Part shown: piece by piece, positions 49,871-63,354 of the stretch
Position numbering within the stretch: the first letter of the stretch is position 1
How the letters are laid out: the number at the start of each line of letters is the position of its first letter
DNA from: Sphagnum compactum
Lineage: Eukaryota > Bryophyta > Sphagnopsida > Sphagnales
Reading direction: 5' to 3'
Assembly: GCA_965153455.1 (NCBI GenBank)
Contig: OZ234497.1
Span: 10,664,001 to 10,728,000 of the forward strand
Length of the DNA stretch: 64,000 nt
Notes under the pieces: generated by a model
Told to the model about the DNA's origin: nothing
The model's input: the letters and a program-made list of their open reading frames with translations, nothing else
Databases searched by the model: none
Program-made: the position numbers and the translations under genes

Positions 49871-50225
49871 GAGTTGATTTTCCGTTTCATAGTAAAAATG
49901 GTAATTTCAAGATCTATATCTTAACTCATAAGTGGAAATGTTTGTTGGTTATACAATAAACATATTGCAAGAAATAAATCATTGGTTGTACAAAAAGTAA
50001 ATCGCAAATTCTATAAAATAAATCGCTCTATGTGCAAGAAATAAAACACCCATTCTAGCAAAAGTAATTTATTGGATTCTGTAGAGACAAATCTCTATCA
50101 AAATCAACTTAACTAAATCATTTCCACACATAACAATCAACCGAGCTTGAAATGTGCATCAAGTCTACATTCGATGTCTCCAAACCCTATACATCATTTT
50201 ATATGCAAATCATCAAAAGGTGTCG
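49871..50225. other. AT-rich DNA, nothing recognised
   Basis: Short spacer between the dispersed repeat and the telomere-like block. No gene seen. Confidence 0.45.
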
Positions 50226-50229
50226 AAAG

Positions 50230-51370
50230 TAATCCAAAACCCTAAATGTTGGAACCAGAAAACCTTAAATCTTGGAATCCTAAACCCTAAACCCTAAATC
50301 GTGGAACCTTAAATCCTTACATCCAACTGCCCTAAACCCTAAATTTTGGAACCCTAAATACTTGAATCGTGGAATCCAAAACCTTACATCCATAAAACCA
50401 AAATTCCTATAATCCAAAACCCTACACATTGGAACCTGAAAACCTTAAATCTCTAAACCTTAAATTAAGGAACCTTAAATCCCTACGTCGAACTGCTTTA
50501 AACCTTGCAATCCACAACCTTACATACCTAAAACCATAATTTTTAAAATCCAAAACCCTACATGCTAGAACCTAAAAACCCTTAGAATCCTAAACCTCAA
50601 ATTGTGGAACCCTAAATCCTTACATCCAACTACCTTGATCCCTAAATTTTGGAGCCCTAAATTCCTAAATCATGGAATCCTAAACCCTAAATCATGGTGC
50701 TAGAACCCTAAATCCTATAATCCTAATCCCTAAATAGTGGAACCTAAATCCTTACATCAAAGTGCCTTGAACATTAAATTTTGAAACCCAAAAACCCTCA
50801 ATCTTGGAATCCAAGGCCTTAAATCCTAAAACCCAAAAACCAAATTTCTTGGAATCCAAAACCCTACATGTAATTTCCCTGAACATTAAATTTTGGAACC
50901 CTGGAACCATAAATCGTAGAATCCAAAACCCTAAATCATGGAAGCTTCAACCCTAAAACGTGGAACCTTACATCTTTACATGCAATTGCCCTAAACATTA
51001 AATTTTTAGAACCTTAAAACTTTAAATCTTGGAATGAAAACCCTAAATCTTGGATCTCTAAAATGCTAAATCCCTAAATCCTAAACCCTAAATAGGCGAA
51101 CCCAAATTCCTTTATCAAAGTCCCTTAAACCCTTACTTTTGAAACCCTAAAACCCTAAATCTTGGAATATATAAGCCTTAAATGTGGAACCCTAAAACCG
51201 AAATTCCTAAAATTCAAAATCCTTATCGTGGAGACCTAAATCCCTCAATCCTATTACCCTAACCTTAAATCCTGGTAACCTATATACCTAAATCTTGCAA
51301 CTTTAAACCATACATCTTCATACTAACCCTAATTGTTAAAATTTTATAACCCTAACCCTAAATCATCCAA
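50230..51370. repeat. Degenerate telomere-like CCCTAAA repeat block
   Basis: The plus strand is crowded with CCCTAAA, ACCCTAAAT and close variants, often as AACCCTAAATCTTGGAATCC. CCCTAAA is the complement of the standard plant telomere unit. The block also has a higher order: (C/T)CTTACATCNAACTGCCCT or relatives, followed by TAAATTTTGGAACCC, returns at about 50315, 50481, 50618, 50750, 50872, 50973, 51109 and 51240, a period of roughly 100-165 bp. It is interstitial and decayed, flanked by ordinary repeat DNA on both sides. Confidence 0.7.
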
Positions 51371-51794
51371 GAAAAGTCCTAGATTTTGATATGAATACGT
51401 AATGAGAACTCCATGGATTTTCGAGAGTTCAATCCATGTTGAGCTTGGACCTCATAGTTAGTGTCGACTAAGCACCCAGAGACTTACCAATTGACATTTG
51501 TGCGTCTGTTTAAGATGCCCTCCCATGCTGCAAGGAGATCCCTTGAATTCTGAGCACTTTGTACAACCTAACAACTCGAATGATCACATTTTCTTTGTGC
51601 ACTTAGATTCCTATGTTCATCCTAGAAGCTCTTAGTCGGCTTCGACTAAGTGCTTCCAGATTTCTTTTGGTCCATGAAACCCAAAGGTCGTTTCATATCT
51701 AAATTGCTTTGAAAGATCATTCAAGAAAAATACATATACAAACCCAATTTCTCAAAAAAAGCTACTAATTGATAATATTCCAAATAGTTTCGTT

Positions 51795-51830
51795 GAGCTC
51801 TTCGGTGCTTTGTGTAGCACCGAAGAGCTC
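51795..51830. repeat. Perfect 36-bp hairpin
   Basis: Arms GAGCTCTTCGGTGCT and AGCACCGAAGAGCTC pair without a mismatch around the loop TTGTGT. It contains GGTGC/GCACC, the same core as the palindrome family found upstream. It is too short for a typical plant microRNA precursor. Confidence 0.8.
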
Positions 51831-54600
51831 TAGTAAGCGCTCAAAATCTTTGAACAATAATTTTTTTCGACCGCCTTTAAAGTTCATGTGTTCTCGTAAA
51901 ATGGCCATCACATGAGCATTCATCCAAAAACTCTTCCAAGGTCTAGAAAATTGTCTGGCCTTTTTAAGGTCAAAACTAAAATTGAAATCAAAATTGAAAA
52001 TAGGAAAGTAACTTGTCTCTTGGGTTGTGTTGGTTTAAGTTGGAAATGGCTCTACCTGCATATTTGAAACAAGCAAATATGTGAATTTATACAACCTTGA
52101 AAGACTATCTTGCAAGTCTAAAAGACTTGGAAAATGTTCATTCCTCATGAAAAAATGGGTACATTACACTTACCTCCTCCTCTATCACTTCCTAGTGCTC
52201 CAGCTGAAGGCTTCTCTTCCTTGATTTTGTTATCTACTTTCTTTTTGAATGCTACTTTGAACTCGTCCACAAAAAAAATGTCCCTTTCCTACTTTTAGGT
52301 TTCAACCTTGCTATTGTATGTTCTTCTTTCGGCATTTGTAGACTTTTGTATGACTTAGACCTAGTTCTATTTCAACAACTTTTACTTGTAGTGCAACATG
52401 TTACCACTCAAATTTGATAACTTGCCATTATTGTGCATTGTGAACGATTGGAGTTTTCCAAGAAACCACGATAATTTGTTGTTGCGGATCCAACCATTCT
52501 ATTCATGCTAACCAATTTGTAACTAATTATATTACTTTTTGAAGTTCAACAAAATATTCTTAGCCTTTTTAATGTACGTTCATACTAATTTGTAATTGTT
52601 AAATAGTTGTTGGAATGTAAATTGATGGTGACTGGTGTTTTGGTGTTCTGGCATGAAATCAATTATCAACCTTATTGGCACTCTTACTGGTATTTTTCGC
52701 CATGTTACACATTTTGTGGCCTAACATCTATAAAATAATGGCAATGAAGGCTAGCATGATAGTGTTGTAATGTTTATAAAAGTTGGCACATGTTTTTAAT
52801 TTTTCTTAAATTAGGCTATATAATTGAACCTTTATAATATTTAAGAATTTGTGTTTGGGTGGGTTATATTTGTGTGGTGATATCAATTATTATTTTTCCT
52901 ACACACATGTCCATGTAGTTATTACTTTATAAGAAACTTGTTTATCATTTCTTTTTGTTCCATTAGTGATTTTATCCCCCCAAAAATATCGCTATTGTTA
53001 ACAAGTTTTTATAGAAAATAAATAGTTTACAACACAACTTTTTTGAGGCTTCCACCAATATTTTCTTAGGTTCAAATTTACTTACATTGGGTTACTAAAA
53101 ATTGGGACTTCCTATATGGGGTCATTGTTTACAAATGGTGGGAGAATTAAGGATGTCACTAGACATGATTTGTGGATAAAACATAGGATTTTTCATAAGT
53201 TTCAATTTTCTTTTTGCATTCTTTCACTTTGAGCATATTTATTTAATCCATGGAAAATTTGGACATATAAAAATTTGGCCATGAACCTTCAATTATTTTT
53301 GGCGTAACTTGGTGTTCATGTACATCATTATATCGTTTGGACTAGGATTCTCTTAAAACTTTTGAAGCCACACGATTTATTTTCTAGCTTAGTAGTTTGT
53401 AATAAATGTTAAATTATGTTATTTATATTCAACCCTTGTATTCAAGCCTTTTGTTGCTGCCTTCTTTGTGCTTCTTTGATGTTGCCTACAGTCCCCTTGG
53501 AATTATTTCCCCTTGGGACCATTTCAATGCTTTCACCAATGGGATTGCACAATTCAAATTGAAGGTGTTCTTGTGACAATGGTCTACTATGGCCATCGTT
53601 TGGTTTGTGTTAATGAACACCCAACCGCCATCTCTTTGGCTCTTTAATTGGCCCACTTTATTAAACTCTTTTAAGTAGGGATGTCATAATTTGTTTTTTT
53701 TCTCAATTGTTTTTATTATTGTTCTAGTCATACTTCTCGCCACCTATCTCCAATTGGGAATCAGTCATTTAGTAGTATCCCAAGACAAATTAAAAGGCGA
53801 TGGTGTATTCCGATGTTATTGATTGGGGTTTACTAAAGTGACCCTATGGCATATTTGCTTTGCCTTCCTAGAATTAAGTCCTTCCTTGAATGAACATCAC
53901 CCCCAATATTCTAGTTCCATTACTGTCATTAGGTCCACTATTTCCTTTGCACATTTATACGCCTTTTCAATGTCATATGTGTCCAATGTTGGGATTGTTA
54001 TCAATATTTTTTAATGCACTATGTAGGGTAATGTTTATTTTTCTTTTTGCCGCCAGTACTATTCTTGTTGTTGCATTGCCAGCTATATTGATGAGACTTT
54101 ATGCGAGAAGAAAATTGTATCTGTTCTCCAATTTAGTTTTTTGTACTCCTTTGGCATTTTTCCTCATGACGTTAAATAACCTTTTGAGCGCTATTGTTAC
54201 TCGTCGATTCATTTTACTAATAGTATGTTTATGTCCTTCTGTATCTTGCAATAAATTTTTTAGTTATAATTCCTCATCTACTTTTCAATTTGAATTCTTG
54301 ATGCAGTGTCATTTTTTGTCTTCTATTGTTATATTGATGTGAGATTTATCTTAATGTTTACCTTCTATTTTAATCTTGATGGCTACGTTCCATGTTATAG
54401 GAAAGCTAGATCTTACCATCTTAGTCTCTGAATCTGGAGTTGTCAAGGTGACCAAAAATGTCTTATATTCAATGTTTGGGTTTCCAATGGGGATCTCTAC
54501 ATGTTTTTAAGGATGTTTCTTACGTTGAATACAACATTTGTTTTAAGTTTTGTTTATCAAGTTCTTGATGTGAACTTTGAAAGGATGTTTTGGACTCACC
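51831..54600. other. Intergenic DNA 5' of the MULE relic
   Basis: No gene recognised. The stretch may include the terminal repeat of the Mutator-like element that follows, but I could not find a matching inverted copy downstream by eye. Confidence 0.4.
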
Positions 54601-54604
54601 AATG

Positions 54605-57600
54605 GCAGGTATCGAATCATCGATGAAAATGCCCTCAACAATTCTCAAGATACTCTTCTAACACCGATCACAACTACATAAGTGGCAAACATGATGAAGG
54701 AAGAGCCCAATCTAGTTTCCCACGACTCAAAGTTTTATGTCCTGATGGCAGAGTCATCGTTTATCGACCTTTGTGATTCTTTTGACAAAAATGGCCTATC
54801 CCTTCTTGATGTGGTTGTCCCTCTTTACGTGAATTCCTGACTTGCCAAAGAACAACCTCTGCACTTGGATGTGTCGCAAATGGCTCCTTTCACCAACATT
54901 GTCGATTCGTTGAAGATAATGTCTTTGACCTCGCATGCTTTTTCTGAATTGAAGTCCCTTGACTACGGTGTCATCACAATTGAATTTGTGAATTGTCTTC
55001 CCACAAAATTCAATGGTGACATTTTATTTGAATTTCCTCCTATGCATCATTTGTTGGGACATTTCGAACAATTGCAAAGTATGGACAAAAAGTACGATGG
55101 TCATGTTTGGTGCAAGTTACAAACCAATAACATCAAGAATGCATTTGGATTGGGCTTCAAATTGACCAAATGCCTTGGACATTTGTGTTGTCAGAATGAT
55201 TTTTGTCCTTTGTTTCAAACATTCTTCTTCACACAATGAAGTTAGTTGGAGTGGTGATTGTTCCCAGGTACTGATAATTGTGTAGTGTTTTGTGAAATCC
55301 CTGGTGTGTACCATTAATTGTAAGTTCTACGACTCTTCACCCATTTGTCTACAAACTTGTAGTTGCAGAATGTATTATGTTGTTCACAAATTTCCAAATC
55401 TTTCAAGAATTGTAATCCACTTGGGCACCCATTCGCATCCAATTATAAAAGGGATGTGTAGAAAATCCTTCCAGGAGATGAAGAACATGGTTGGAGATGA
55501 GATCTGCCACATGCCAATTGCTACATCTTCAGCTATTACATTGTTTACAAGTAAGACTTTTCTTTCTCGTCACTTGTTCAACGAGGATGGAGAAGGTTTT
55601 GTGGAGCTCTTCAAAGGTGAAAAACTAAATCAAACATTGTTAAAGTTCATTCCTTTGTGCTTTCCTAGCATACGCAATTTGATTACTTCATTGAAGCATT
55701 GTTTCAATAACCTGGGCTCCCCTTATTGTATCCTTAAATTGAAGGCACTGTTTGGTTATGACTATATTTAGGGCAGTTGTTTTCCTGGTCAACAAGTTGG
55801 GCAGAAGGTTTATTTGTTCAAGATGTTCATCGATGGAGCTATGTTCGGATTTGATATAGTCTAGCGAATGCAATCAAGTGACAATTTGCAAAATGTGTGG
55901 ATAATGTTCGATCATGTAAAGTGTGTTCAAGGATGGATGACCGTGGCCTATCACATTTATTACCTGATCTTTTGTAAGGTCATGATGATTGTAATCTATG
56001 ACATGCAATCTGAGGACATAGAAGCTCAATGGATTTTGTGGAGGAAGCTAAATGCAACTGTTGAAAGGAAAGGGTTGGTTATGCCCATTTTTAAAGGGTT
56101 CATGGCAGATGGTGCACAAGCAAACTATAATGTTGTTCGCATTGTTTACGTGACTAAAGATCTTACGGTCAAAATGGTTGACAAAAAGCGGACTTGTTTT
56201 TTCCATTGGACTTAATCTTTTGACAAACAAACCAAGCAATTGATCGTTCTTGAGTTCCATGATCAACACAAAGCCCTTTGTTATGAATACAAGAAAGCCA
56301 TGTCCTTGGAGGAAGTTGACCTTCATATGCTGCCATTCGGTTTTGGTGGTATTCGTCTAAAATTACAAGTGAGGGTGTCATTCACAAGCTCAATAATTGG
56401 TTTGGCTTCTAGCACTTTCATGTGCGACAATGGGGAAGCTTCATGTTGGATGTAAGTTCTACTAGACTATTGTGTTCACATCTTATTTTCCATCTGTCCT
56501 TCCTGAATTTTAACTTCATTTTTTTTATTTGCTTGTAAAAAATTTCTTTGGACAAGGAAGCTAATATGCCAACTTGTAACGTATCTGAAACAATCCATAT
56601 CATTTGGCTATAACAATTTGGCTACATAGGTACTTGCCTCTTTGTTGCAACGTCCAATGATTACATGCGAAAGCATTCAAATAATCCTCATTGTATTATG
56701 TTTTCTTACAAGGAGGTGCATATGGGACCAATCCAAACAAAAATGAATTGCGCATGTGTAGGGCCAATTAGTCTAGGGACCTAGTCAAAATTGTTGCTAC
56801 AGTTGCCAAATACACTTCAAGCTCTAGTCTTTCTACTAGAATACTGCATTTGGAAGGTGAGGAAGTGTTTGGTCAACCAAACACAAGGCACACCTTCCAC
56901 CTAGGTCAAAAGCAGATTCACACTAGCATGATCGGGTGAACTTCTTTCGTCCAAAAGTGGCCAATGCAATAGCTCCATCAACCAATTGTCAATTATTGAT
57001 GTGGGAGAGGGTAATGGTGTTGATCCTGTCACCCACAATGGTGTGGAGGTCCTTGAATACCTCTGTGGGGGTGGCATTTGGCGAATTGAATGTTGTCCCC
57101 CGAAGTCAAGCAGTCATTGCTCGGCATTGCAAAAAGGCACGAAACATTATTACAAAACTAGAATCATTTCAAAATAAACAAATCATGGTATTCCTGCTCC
57201 TTTTTATGTTGGTTACTGGTCTACAACCCAAGGTGTATCAATTGAGCTACATAAGTTTTAATTTTGTCATGTTGACCTTATGCGTTGTGTGGGAGGGACA
57301 AGCAGGAAATATGCACTTGATAGCCAACCTTGCCTTCCTTATGGCATGTGTAAGAAAGGACATATTTCACTCAAATTGAAGTGGTGGCATTGGAGGAAGC
57401 TAGTTTCTTGCTCTCAAAGAAGCCAAGATGTCCCCTCGTTAATTTGGTTGGGGATGACATTCTGCACCCATGAAACATCCTCCCAAATGTGCCCCTTGGA
57501 ATTTTTTTAGCGATGGTACTTTTGCCCTTGTCTATAAGCCATTAGATCCAGATGTTTGGCCAAAATCAAGGAATGGGAAGAAGATTTGTCGTCTTGGCAC

Positions 57601-57880
57601 TTTCAAGCTATCCATTCTGCAAGAAAACAAGTGGGAGGTGGGACAAACTCTTGAAGTCACGCAATTAACTCCTTTAAACATTTCTCCTCCAAAATATGGA
57701 TGGATTTACCACCTCTTTTCAATACCGCCAAAAAACTGTAAACAATATGAGGTAATGATTAGTGATTACCCAACTTGCAATTGCATGATTTTTCTTCCAT
57801 AATGGCTTTGTCCTTGGGCAAGCGGGGGCCATGGGTGCCCTGTAAGCACTTGTATTACATTTTGCAATATGCCATGTATT
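54605..57880 (+). pseudogene. Mutator-like (MULE) transposase relic with SWIM zinc finger
   Basis: A long transposase frame is broken by several stops and shifts. Pieces in order: an N-terminal Cys cluster, KLTKCLGHLCCQNDFC (about 55160-55210); a WRKY-GCM1-like zinc cluster, TCSCRMYYVVHKF then HLGTHSHPI (about 55355-55445); the catalytic region, with VWIMFDHVKCVQGW (about 55900-55940), FKGFMADGAQANYNVV (about 56090-56135) and KRTCFFHW (56185-56210); then KALCYEYKKAMSLEE (about 56270-56315). Near the end PTCNC (about 57770) and WVPCKHLYYILQ (about 57832-57870) form a SWIM finger, split by a frameshift. This order is that of MuDR/MULE transposases. Stops at 55239, 55771, near 55864, 56215 and elsewhere show that it is inactive. 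Confidence 0.7.
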
Positions 57881-58289
57881 TTGGGATTAGAGAACCATTC
57901 ATCCACTATCCATCCTAAAGTTGGAATGAGGATCATAGATTATTAAATCATGCCAAAGTCTTGGAAGTAAATTACGTTACAAAATCATTAGATAGTTGTT
58001 AAATAGGATTGTTATGGGTTCTGTTTTTTGGAATTTATTCTTCTGTAGAAATAAAATTATTTTTCAACATGATGTGTGTAATGCATTATTCACTAATTTT
58101 TCAAGCATTTTCTCATTCCATCATTATATGGACTTCCTACCCTTGATTTACTATGTGACTTGACTTAACTTACACAAGTTATTGTTTCACCCTTTTACAT
58201 TGTAATGTAATTCCTTCAAGTTTCACCTTTGACACCTTTTTTTGTGGATGTTGGACATGAAAATTATGTGAGTCCAATAACTTCCATTT

Positions 58290-58632
58290 GTCATAATTGT
58301 TTTGGAACTACTTTCATCCATACATTCAACCAACTGGAAATTTGATCCAAACAATTCGTCTACTTCCAGTTATCATCCAAAAATTCATTCATGCTCCATG
58401 TTCATCCAAATATTTCATCCTTTTGTAACTTTCATCCATGTAAATGTGGTTTTCATCTGGCATAACTGTTTTGGAATTAATTCCATCCTTACATTTCAAT
58501 ATGTCGAATTTTTCATCCAAACTATTTGTCAACTTGTAATTATCATCCAAAAAGTTCATTGATGTTCAACTTTCATCCAAATTTTTCATCCATTTTGTGA
58601 CTTTCATCCATGTACATGTAGAAGAATATTTT
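58290..58632. repeat. Two-copy tandem repeat of TTTCATCCAAA-rich units
   Basis: A unit of about 169 bp occurs twice (CATAATTGTTTTGGAA at 58291 and CATAACTGTTTTGGAA at 58461). Within it the word TTTCATCCA recurs many times, and each unit ends in GACTTTCATCCATGTA or AACTTTCATCCATGTA. It lies a few hundred bases past the MULE relic and could belong to its end. Confidence 0.65.
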
Positions 58633-61600
58633 CCACGTCATTTTTACATTGGAATAGGGATATTATAAGAATATTTTATGTACATCATCAAAATATTCCA
58701 AAAATATCCATTCCTATCATAGGCTCATGCTCACGCTCACATGCTTGCTTCATAGTGTCATTGCACCCAAGCCTAGCTATTCTAGATCATGGATATATCA
58801 ACCCTAAAAATCTAGTAAGGGCACTTAAGTAATCTCCTTCACCATGCATATGTACATATCTCAAAATGCAAACCCCAACTCTACTAAAACACCATTAAAA
58901 CATCCACATGGGTAGAATTTTGTGGAAGTCATAGTAGCCCCAACAAGGTCATCATGACACACTCTTAGTGTTCTTTACCATGCATGACATCATTCAAAAT
59001 GCAACAAGGCACTTTACTCACAGTCTCACACTCAAAATCCTTTGGATTTTTGTCACAATAGTTAACTCCTTCGACCATTACAAGCAAGTCCATGTTCCTA
59101 AATTGGATAATGACTTACTTTCAAGATGTGCACGGGGCATATTTCCTTCTTCCTTGTCTTCAATGCTACCATTTACTTAGTCCAAACATCATAGGTTAAT
59201 TGTGTTGCATCTATGTCTTCACCATTGGGCCAATTAGATGCAATGACATTGCCTTTGCTGACCTGGAAAGCACACTAAACAGAGTTAGTTATGACAACCC
59301 CTTTCCAAGCATGTGAAACTTGCCTTCACATACAACAACAACACAAGATGTCTTCATCCTTTGGGCTTGCCCTTATGCACATACACGAAAAAATATGAGT
59401 ACATAAAAGGTCATTTGGAAGTCCATGTATGATCAATGTAAGGGCATCATAAATTTGGGCTTTTGTTTTAATTCCTTGTGTTACCTGAACATGTGCCATC
59501 TATACACATAAGCATTCATTAGTCCAAATTACCTAGAAAACATAGACAAATATATTAACAAACTTTAAACAACTCTATCCACAACAACCAAATGCCCCCA
59601 CATAAACTGAATTTGCTATAATCTACCTTTGGATTGTAAGAGTTGCCATGATCCAATTCAAATTGTTGGGCTTTGTTCTGGAGTAAATATTCTAAAAGTT
59701 AGGGTTGCTAAATTATAGATAGTACACCATAATCAAATCCCACTCAAGATGTAATCTAAGTTTTTCAAACTTGAAACTTGAGGATATGCACAAAGAAAAC
59801 ATTAACAAACATCAAAGAAGGAAAGGTATGAATGTAAACCTAAAATGTGCAAGTAAAAATTGTGATTAAGCATGCTTAAAAAATGAACATGAATTCTGCC
59901 TAAATGGGCACCACTTGAACATAGACCCCAGGGTGAAACAATCTTGATGTTGTTTCCTAGTTTGCCTTGGATGTCTTTTGGCTTGCACTTTGCATTTACA
60001 AGGTCAAAATTTTTGCACCAAGGGAGGATGTTATAAGTCATTTGCAATATCATCTTCATTTGCTTAATCAAGATAGACGTGACTAGTCACATGAAATTAT
60101 ATGCTTATGAGCAAACATAACAATGTACACATTGGGCTCAATTAGATTCACTGGAACCAACGATAGTTCTTGAATAAGATGTTGCGGACAATAAGTCATT
60201 TGCATACCCTAGATCCCCCCCCCCCATGGATCTTTTATATTTTGCTCAATGAAAAAAGGTTGACTACACATTGAATCATAATGTAGGTGAGGAAATATAT
60301 CTTTCCATGAGATGCAACTCTAAAACCTTATAACATAATAGTTCACTTGAAGGTTACAACACTAAACACCTAAACATTCGAGGAAAACATCTTCACACAT
60401 TGCAAATTCACCTATGCACACCTTTTGCACACAAAATTCACAAAATCTTGAACTAGTTTTCAAGGTCATTTAACTATGGTGTTCGACAAGGGTCCAAGCT
60501 TTCCTCTCTTTTACTACAATAATAAATTCCACCAAAAGAAAACAACAATGATGTCCAACACATAACAAAAAAAACATGCATGATCATCTCCTTCATTTTG
60601 AGGATCAATTGTTGTGCATTGTGAGAGGAAAAGAAACTATTATTACAACTACTCGGAGTTTGGAACTGGTTGGCAATTCATGTTTCCTTAGGTGTTGTAA
60701 AACAAGAGGTTCTAGTATTGCTCACAAAGTTCTAGAGACAAACAGATTAGAAGAACATCACAACAATAATATTATGTAATGTTTCTTTCTTGCAATGGCT
60801 TTTGACCATGTTATAGAAACAAACCCACTTTTAGCGATGGCATTAACAAACATGAAGAAAGGAAAGTTATGCACATAAATTACTTGAACACATGTCTGCA
60901 CTGTGAAGAGTTGATGGCCTAGTTGAATTTTGCTCGAATGAACATTCGGCCACAAATGCACTGTTGAAGTATCCTACAATTTTGTTTCCTGGTGTGCCTT
61001 GGAGGTCTCTCATGCACCTTGTTTTCATAGTGAAGCTCAACATCCATGCACCTTTTGTCTTAAACAAACATTGAGCTCCAAAATGAAACCATAAATAACT
61101 CTAATAAAAAAACCCTGATGTAAAAAAGTTGACCTAAAGGTAGCCCTATGGTGATCAAGGTTTGCTTTTGAAGATTCTTTTGTATAACAAAATTGGCGAT
61201 GCATATAACATGTAAAAATTATGGTTACTTTCCCTATGAAAATATAGCCAAATCAGGCCATAGACTAGAGAAAAAACAAAGAAATGTAATCATTATTATA
61301 TATTTGTGGCTCATGATTGAAAACCAAATCTAGAAATATGGCGATTATTTTTATTTATTAGGGTCATTTTTGGCAATTGAAAACCTCCAAATTTACTCTA
61401 TTTTCTGTTTTCCAATTTTCCAACATTTTGGTGAAATTTCACCAATAAAAAATGTTTGATGTAAGCATTTACAATTTTGTTTTTCTAGGCAATTTTTTGA
61501 TGTAGCTAAATTGGTGATAATCCACAATGATATTTTGCCTCCAAACATAAAAATTTGCCTGAGGTCTTCAACATTGTACTAAAAATTTGGTTAATTTGGT

Positions 61601-63350
61601 AACATTTTAGCTATTGAAAATTAACATTTTGGCCCATGAAGGTAAAGGCCAAAATATACATTTTTCTATTCTATATAACTTTACATCTAATTATAGATGT
61701 AAACCATAGATGTTTTGGGTATTTCACCTAAGACCAAACAATGTATCCTGTAGACTAACATCATGCACCCTGAACCCTACAACCATACATGGTGATGTGA
61801 CCATTTATAAACTTAAGAATGAACAGACCTAAACCCTATCCTATAACCCACCACTGTGCACTATAAAGCTCTCTGCATAGATTTGAAAGATAGATATCTT
61901 ATTCTTCTAACATCTTATTTTGAACTTTGTACAAGGCAAAATACACGTTCAACTTCTCGCTCATAAAAGACAAAATACCCTACAACTTGGCGCATGCTGA
62001 GATTTATTTGCAACTTGAGCATATGAGTTGTTAGCTTTTGCACTTCTAGATTTTCATGCTTCCAAGATTTCGCACTTCCATATTTTGTGCTTCTCATTGT
62101 TTTCTCGTCATTTTTTTGTTGGACACAAATTTTGGTTTGGAGTGACTATAGTAAGGGGAAGAAGATGAGGAGTTTGGATTTTTCTTTTCTTATAATGTTT
62201 TACTGGTGCTAGTGGTTGGTTTAGGGTCTCTTGCATTGAGTGACAACACTGAAATCTAGTTTTAAAAGTCTAAGTTATCCCTACATATACAGGTGTTCAT
62301 CCTCACAACCTAATCCTCCTTTTTACTTCATAGTTAGGTCACGGCCATCACAGTTGTTAATCCAATATGAAATGTAGCAGAGTCTTCAAGGAAACTTGTA
62401 ATGGTGCTCCTACGCTAGATTCCTTTATTAATACTCAATGTAGCATTGTGAAAAAATGTGGGTTTTGTAGTATGTGGTCTCAAGCTAAAAGTGACCTTCT
62501 ATTTTAACATATTACAAAGTCCACTGGTTAGAAATGTGGATTTATTTATTTATTATTGTTCTAGATTTGAAAACAAGACCTGTTAACTTGGCTACAAGTC
62601 CATTAGTTTCAACAAACTACAAAATCCACTAGTTACAAGTGTGTTTATGTTTTGTTCAAGCTTTGGAAATTCCCTTGACATTAACTTGTTGAGTAAATGA
62701 TGTTGGTAATGGAGTTATACTCATGAGTCCTAAATTCACAAGGTGGCAATGTGGCTACATGTATTAGCTATTGATGATGATTGAATTCGCATAGGTGTGT
62801 GATTTTTCTGAAATTCAATTTTAGTAATGTTTTTTCTTTTTGTAGACTTAATTTGAAAAGTCAAGCCAAATTGTTATATTATTCCTTTCCCATTAGCCAA
62901 AAGTACTTATCATGTTTCAATATTTTATACCCAAATTTGAATAAAAACATTTATAGCAGCTTTTTAAAAGTGTCTATGGAAGTTAAGCTTCTCCTAGTCA
63001 AAAGTGTCATTTGTGTATTTGAATGTAGGTTTCACTTTGGCTTTTCCAAAACCCACCACATAAAATGGTGTTAATTCACGTGTCAATTCATAAGAGGAAG
63101 AATGTGACCGCATGTGGCTCAAGTTAGAAAGGTTGTGCAAGGATTTGGGATTGAACAAGAGGTAGAAGATTTGTAAGCCAACCTCTCCTCTTTTTACAAC
63201 TTGATTAATTGTTTTTTAAATCTTGTTCCATAATCCTCTAAGCTACCACATTTGACTTTGTCTTTCCTTCTAACATGGGATTATTTCATATGTTTTGTGG
63301 CCATGTATGTCCAAACTGCAGAACTTTCACACAGTCTGAACCTTTTTTTT
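58633..63350. other. Intergenic DNA, no gene recognised
   Basis: Several short open frames, none with a domain or convincing neighbours. An 11-base C run at 60215-60225 stands out in AT-rich context. No repeat structure that I could confirm. Confidence 0.4.
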
Positions 63351-63354
63351 GTTT

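Larger units (their letters stand above)
44178..51652. repeat. Dispersed short palindrome near AGTCGGTGCCGACT
   Basis: Variants of a 14-bp near-palindrome, often followed by GAA, GAC or AAC, occur at about 44178, 44238, 44331, 47746, 47888, 48003, 48105, 48516, 51457 and 51631. Examples are GTTGGTGCCGACTGAA, GTTAGTCGATGCCGACTGAC and CTTAGTCGGCTTCGACTAAG. The span given covers the outermost copies, not continuous repeat. See findings. Confidence 0.55.

Noticed and set aside
50230-51370. A true chromosome end
   Set aside because: Units are degenerate and unique DNA with gene relics continues on both sides, so it is interstitial.
51795-51830. MicroRNA precursor
   Set aside because: The stem is only 15 bp with a 6-nt loop, too short for plant processing.
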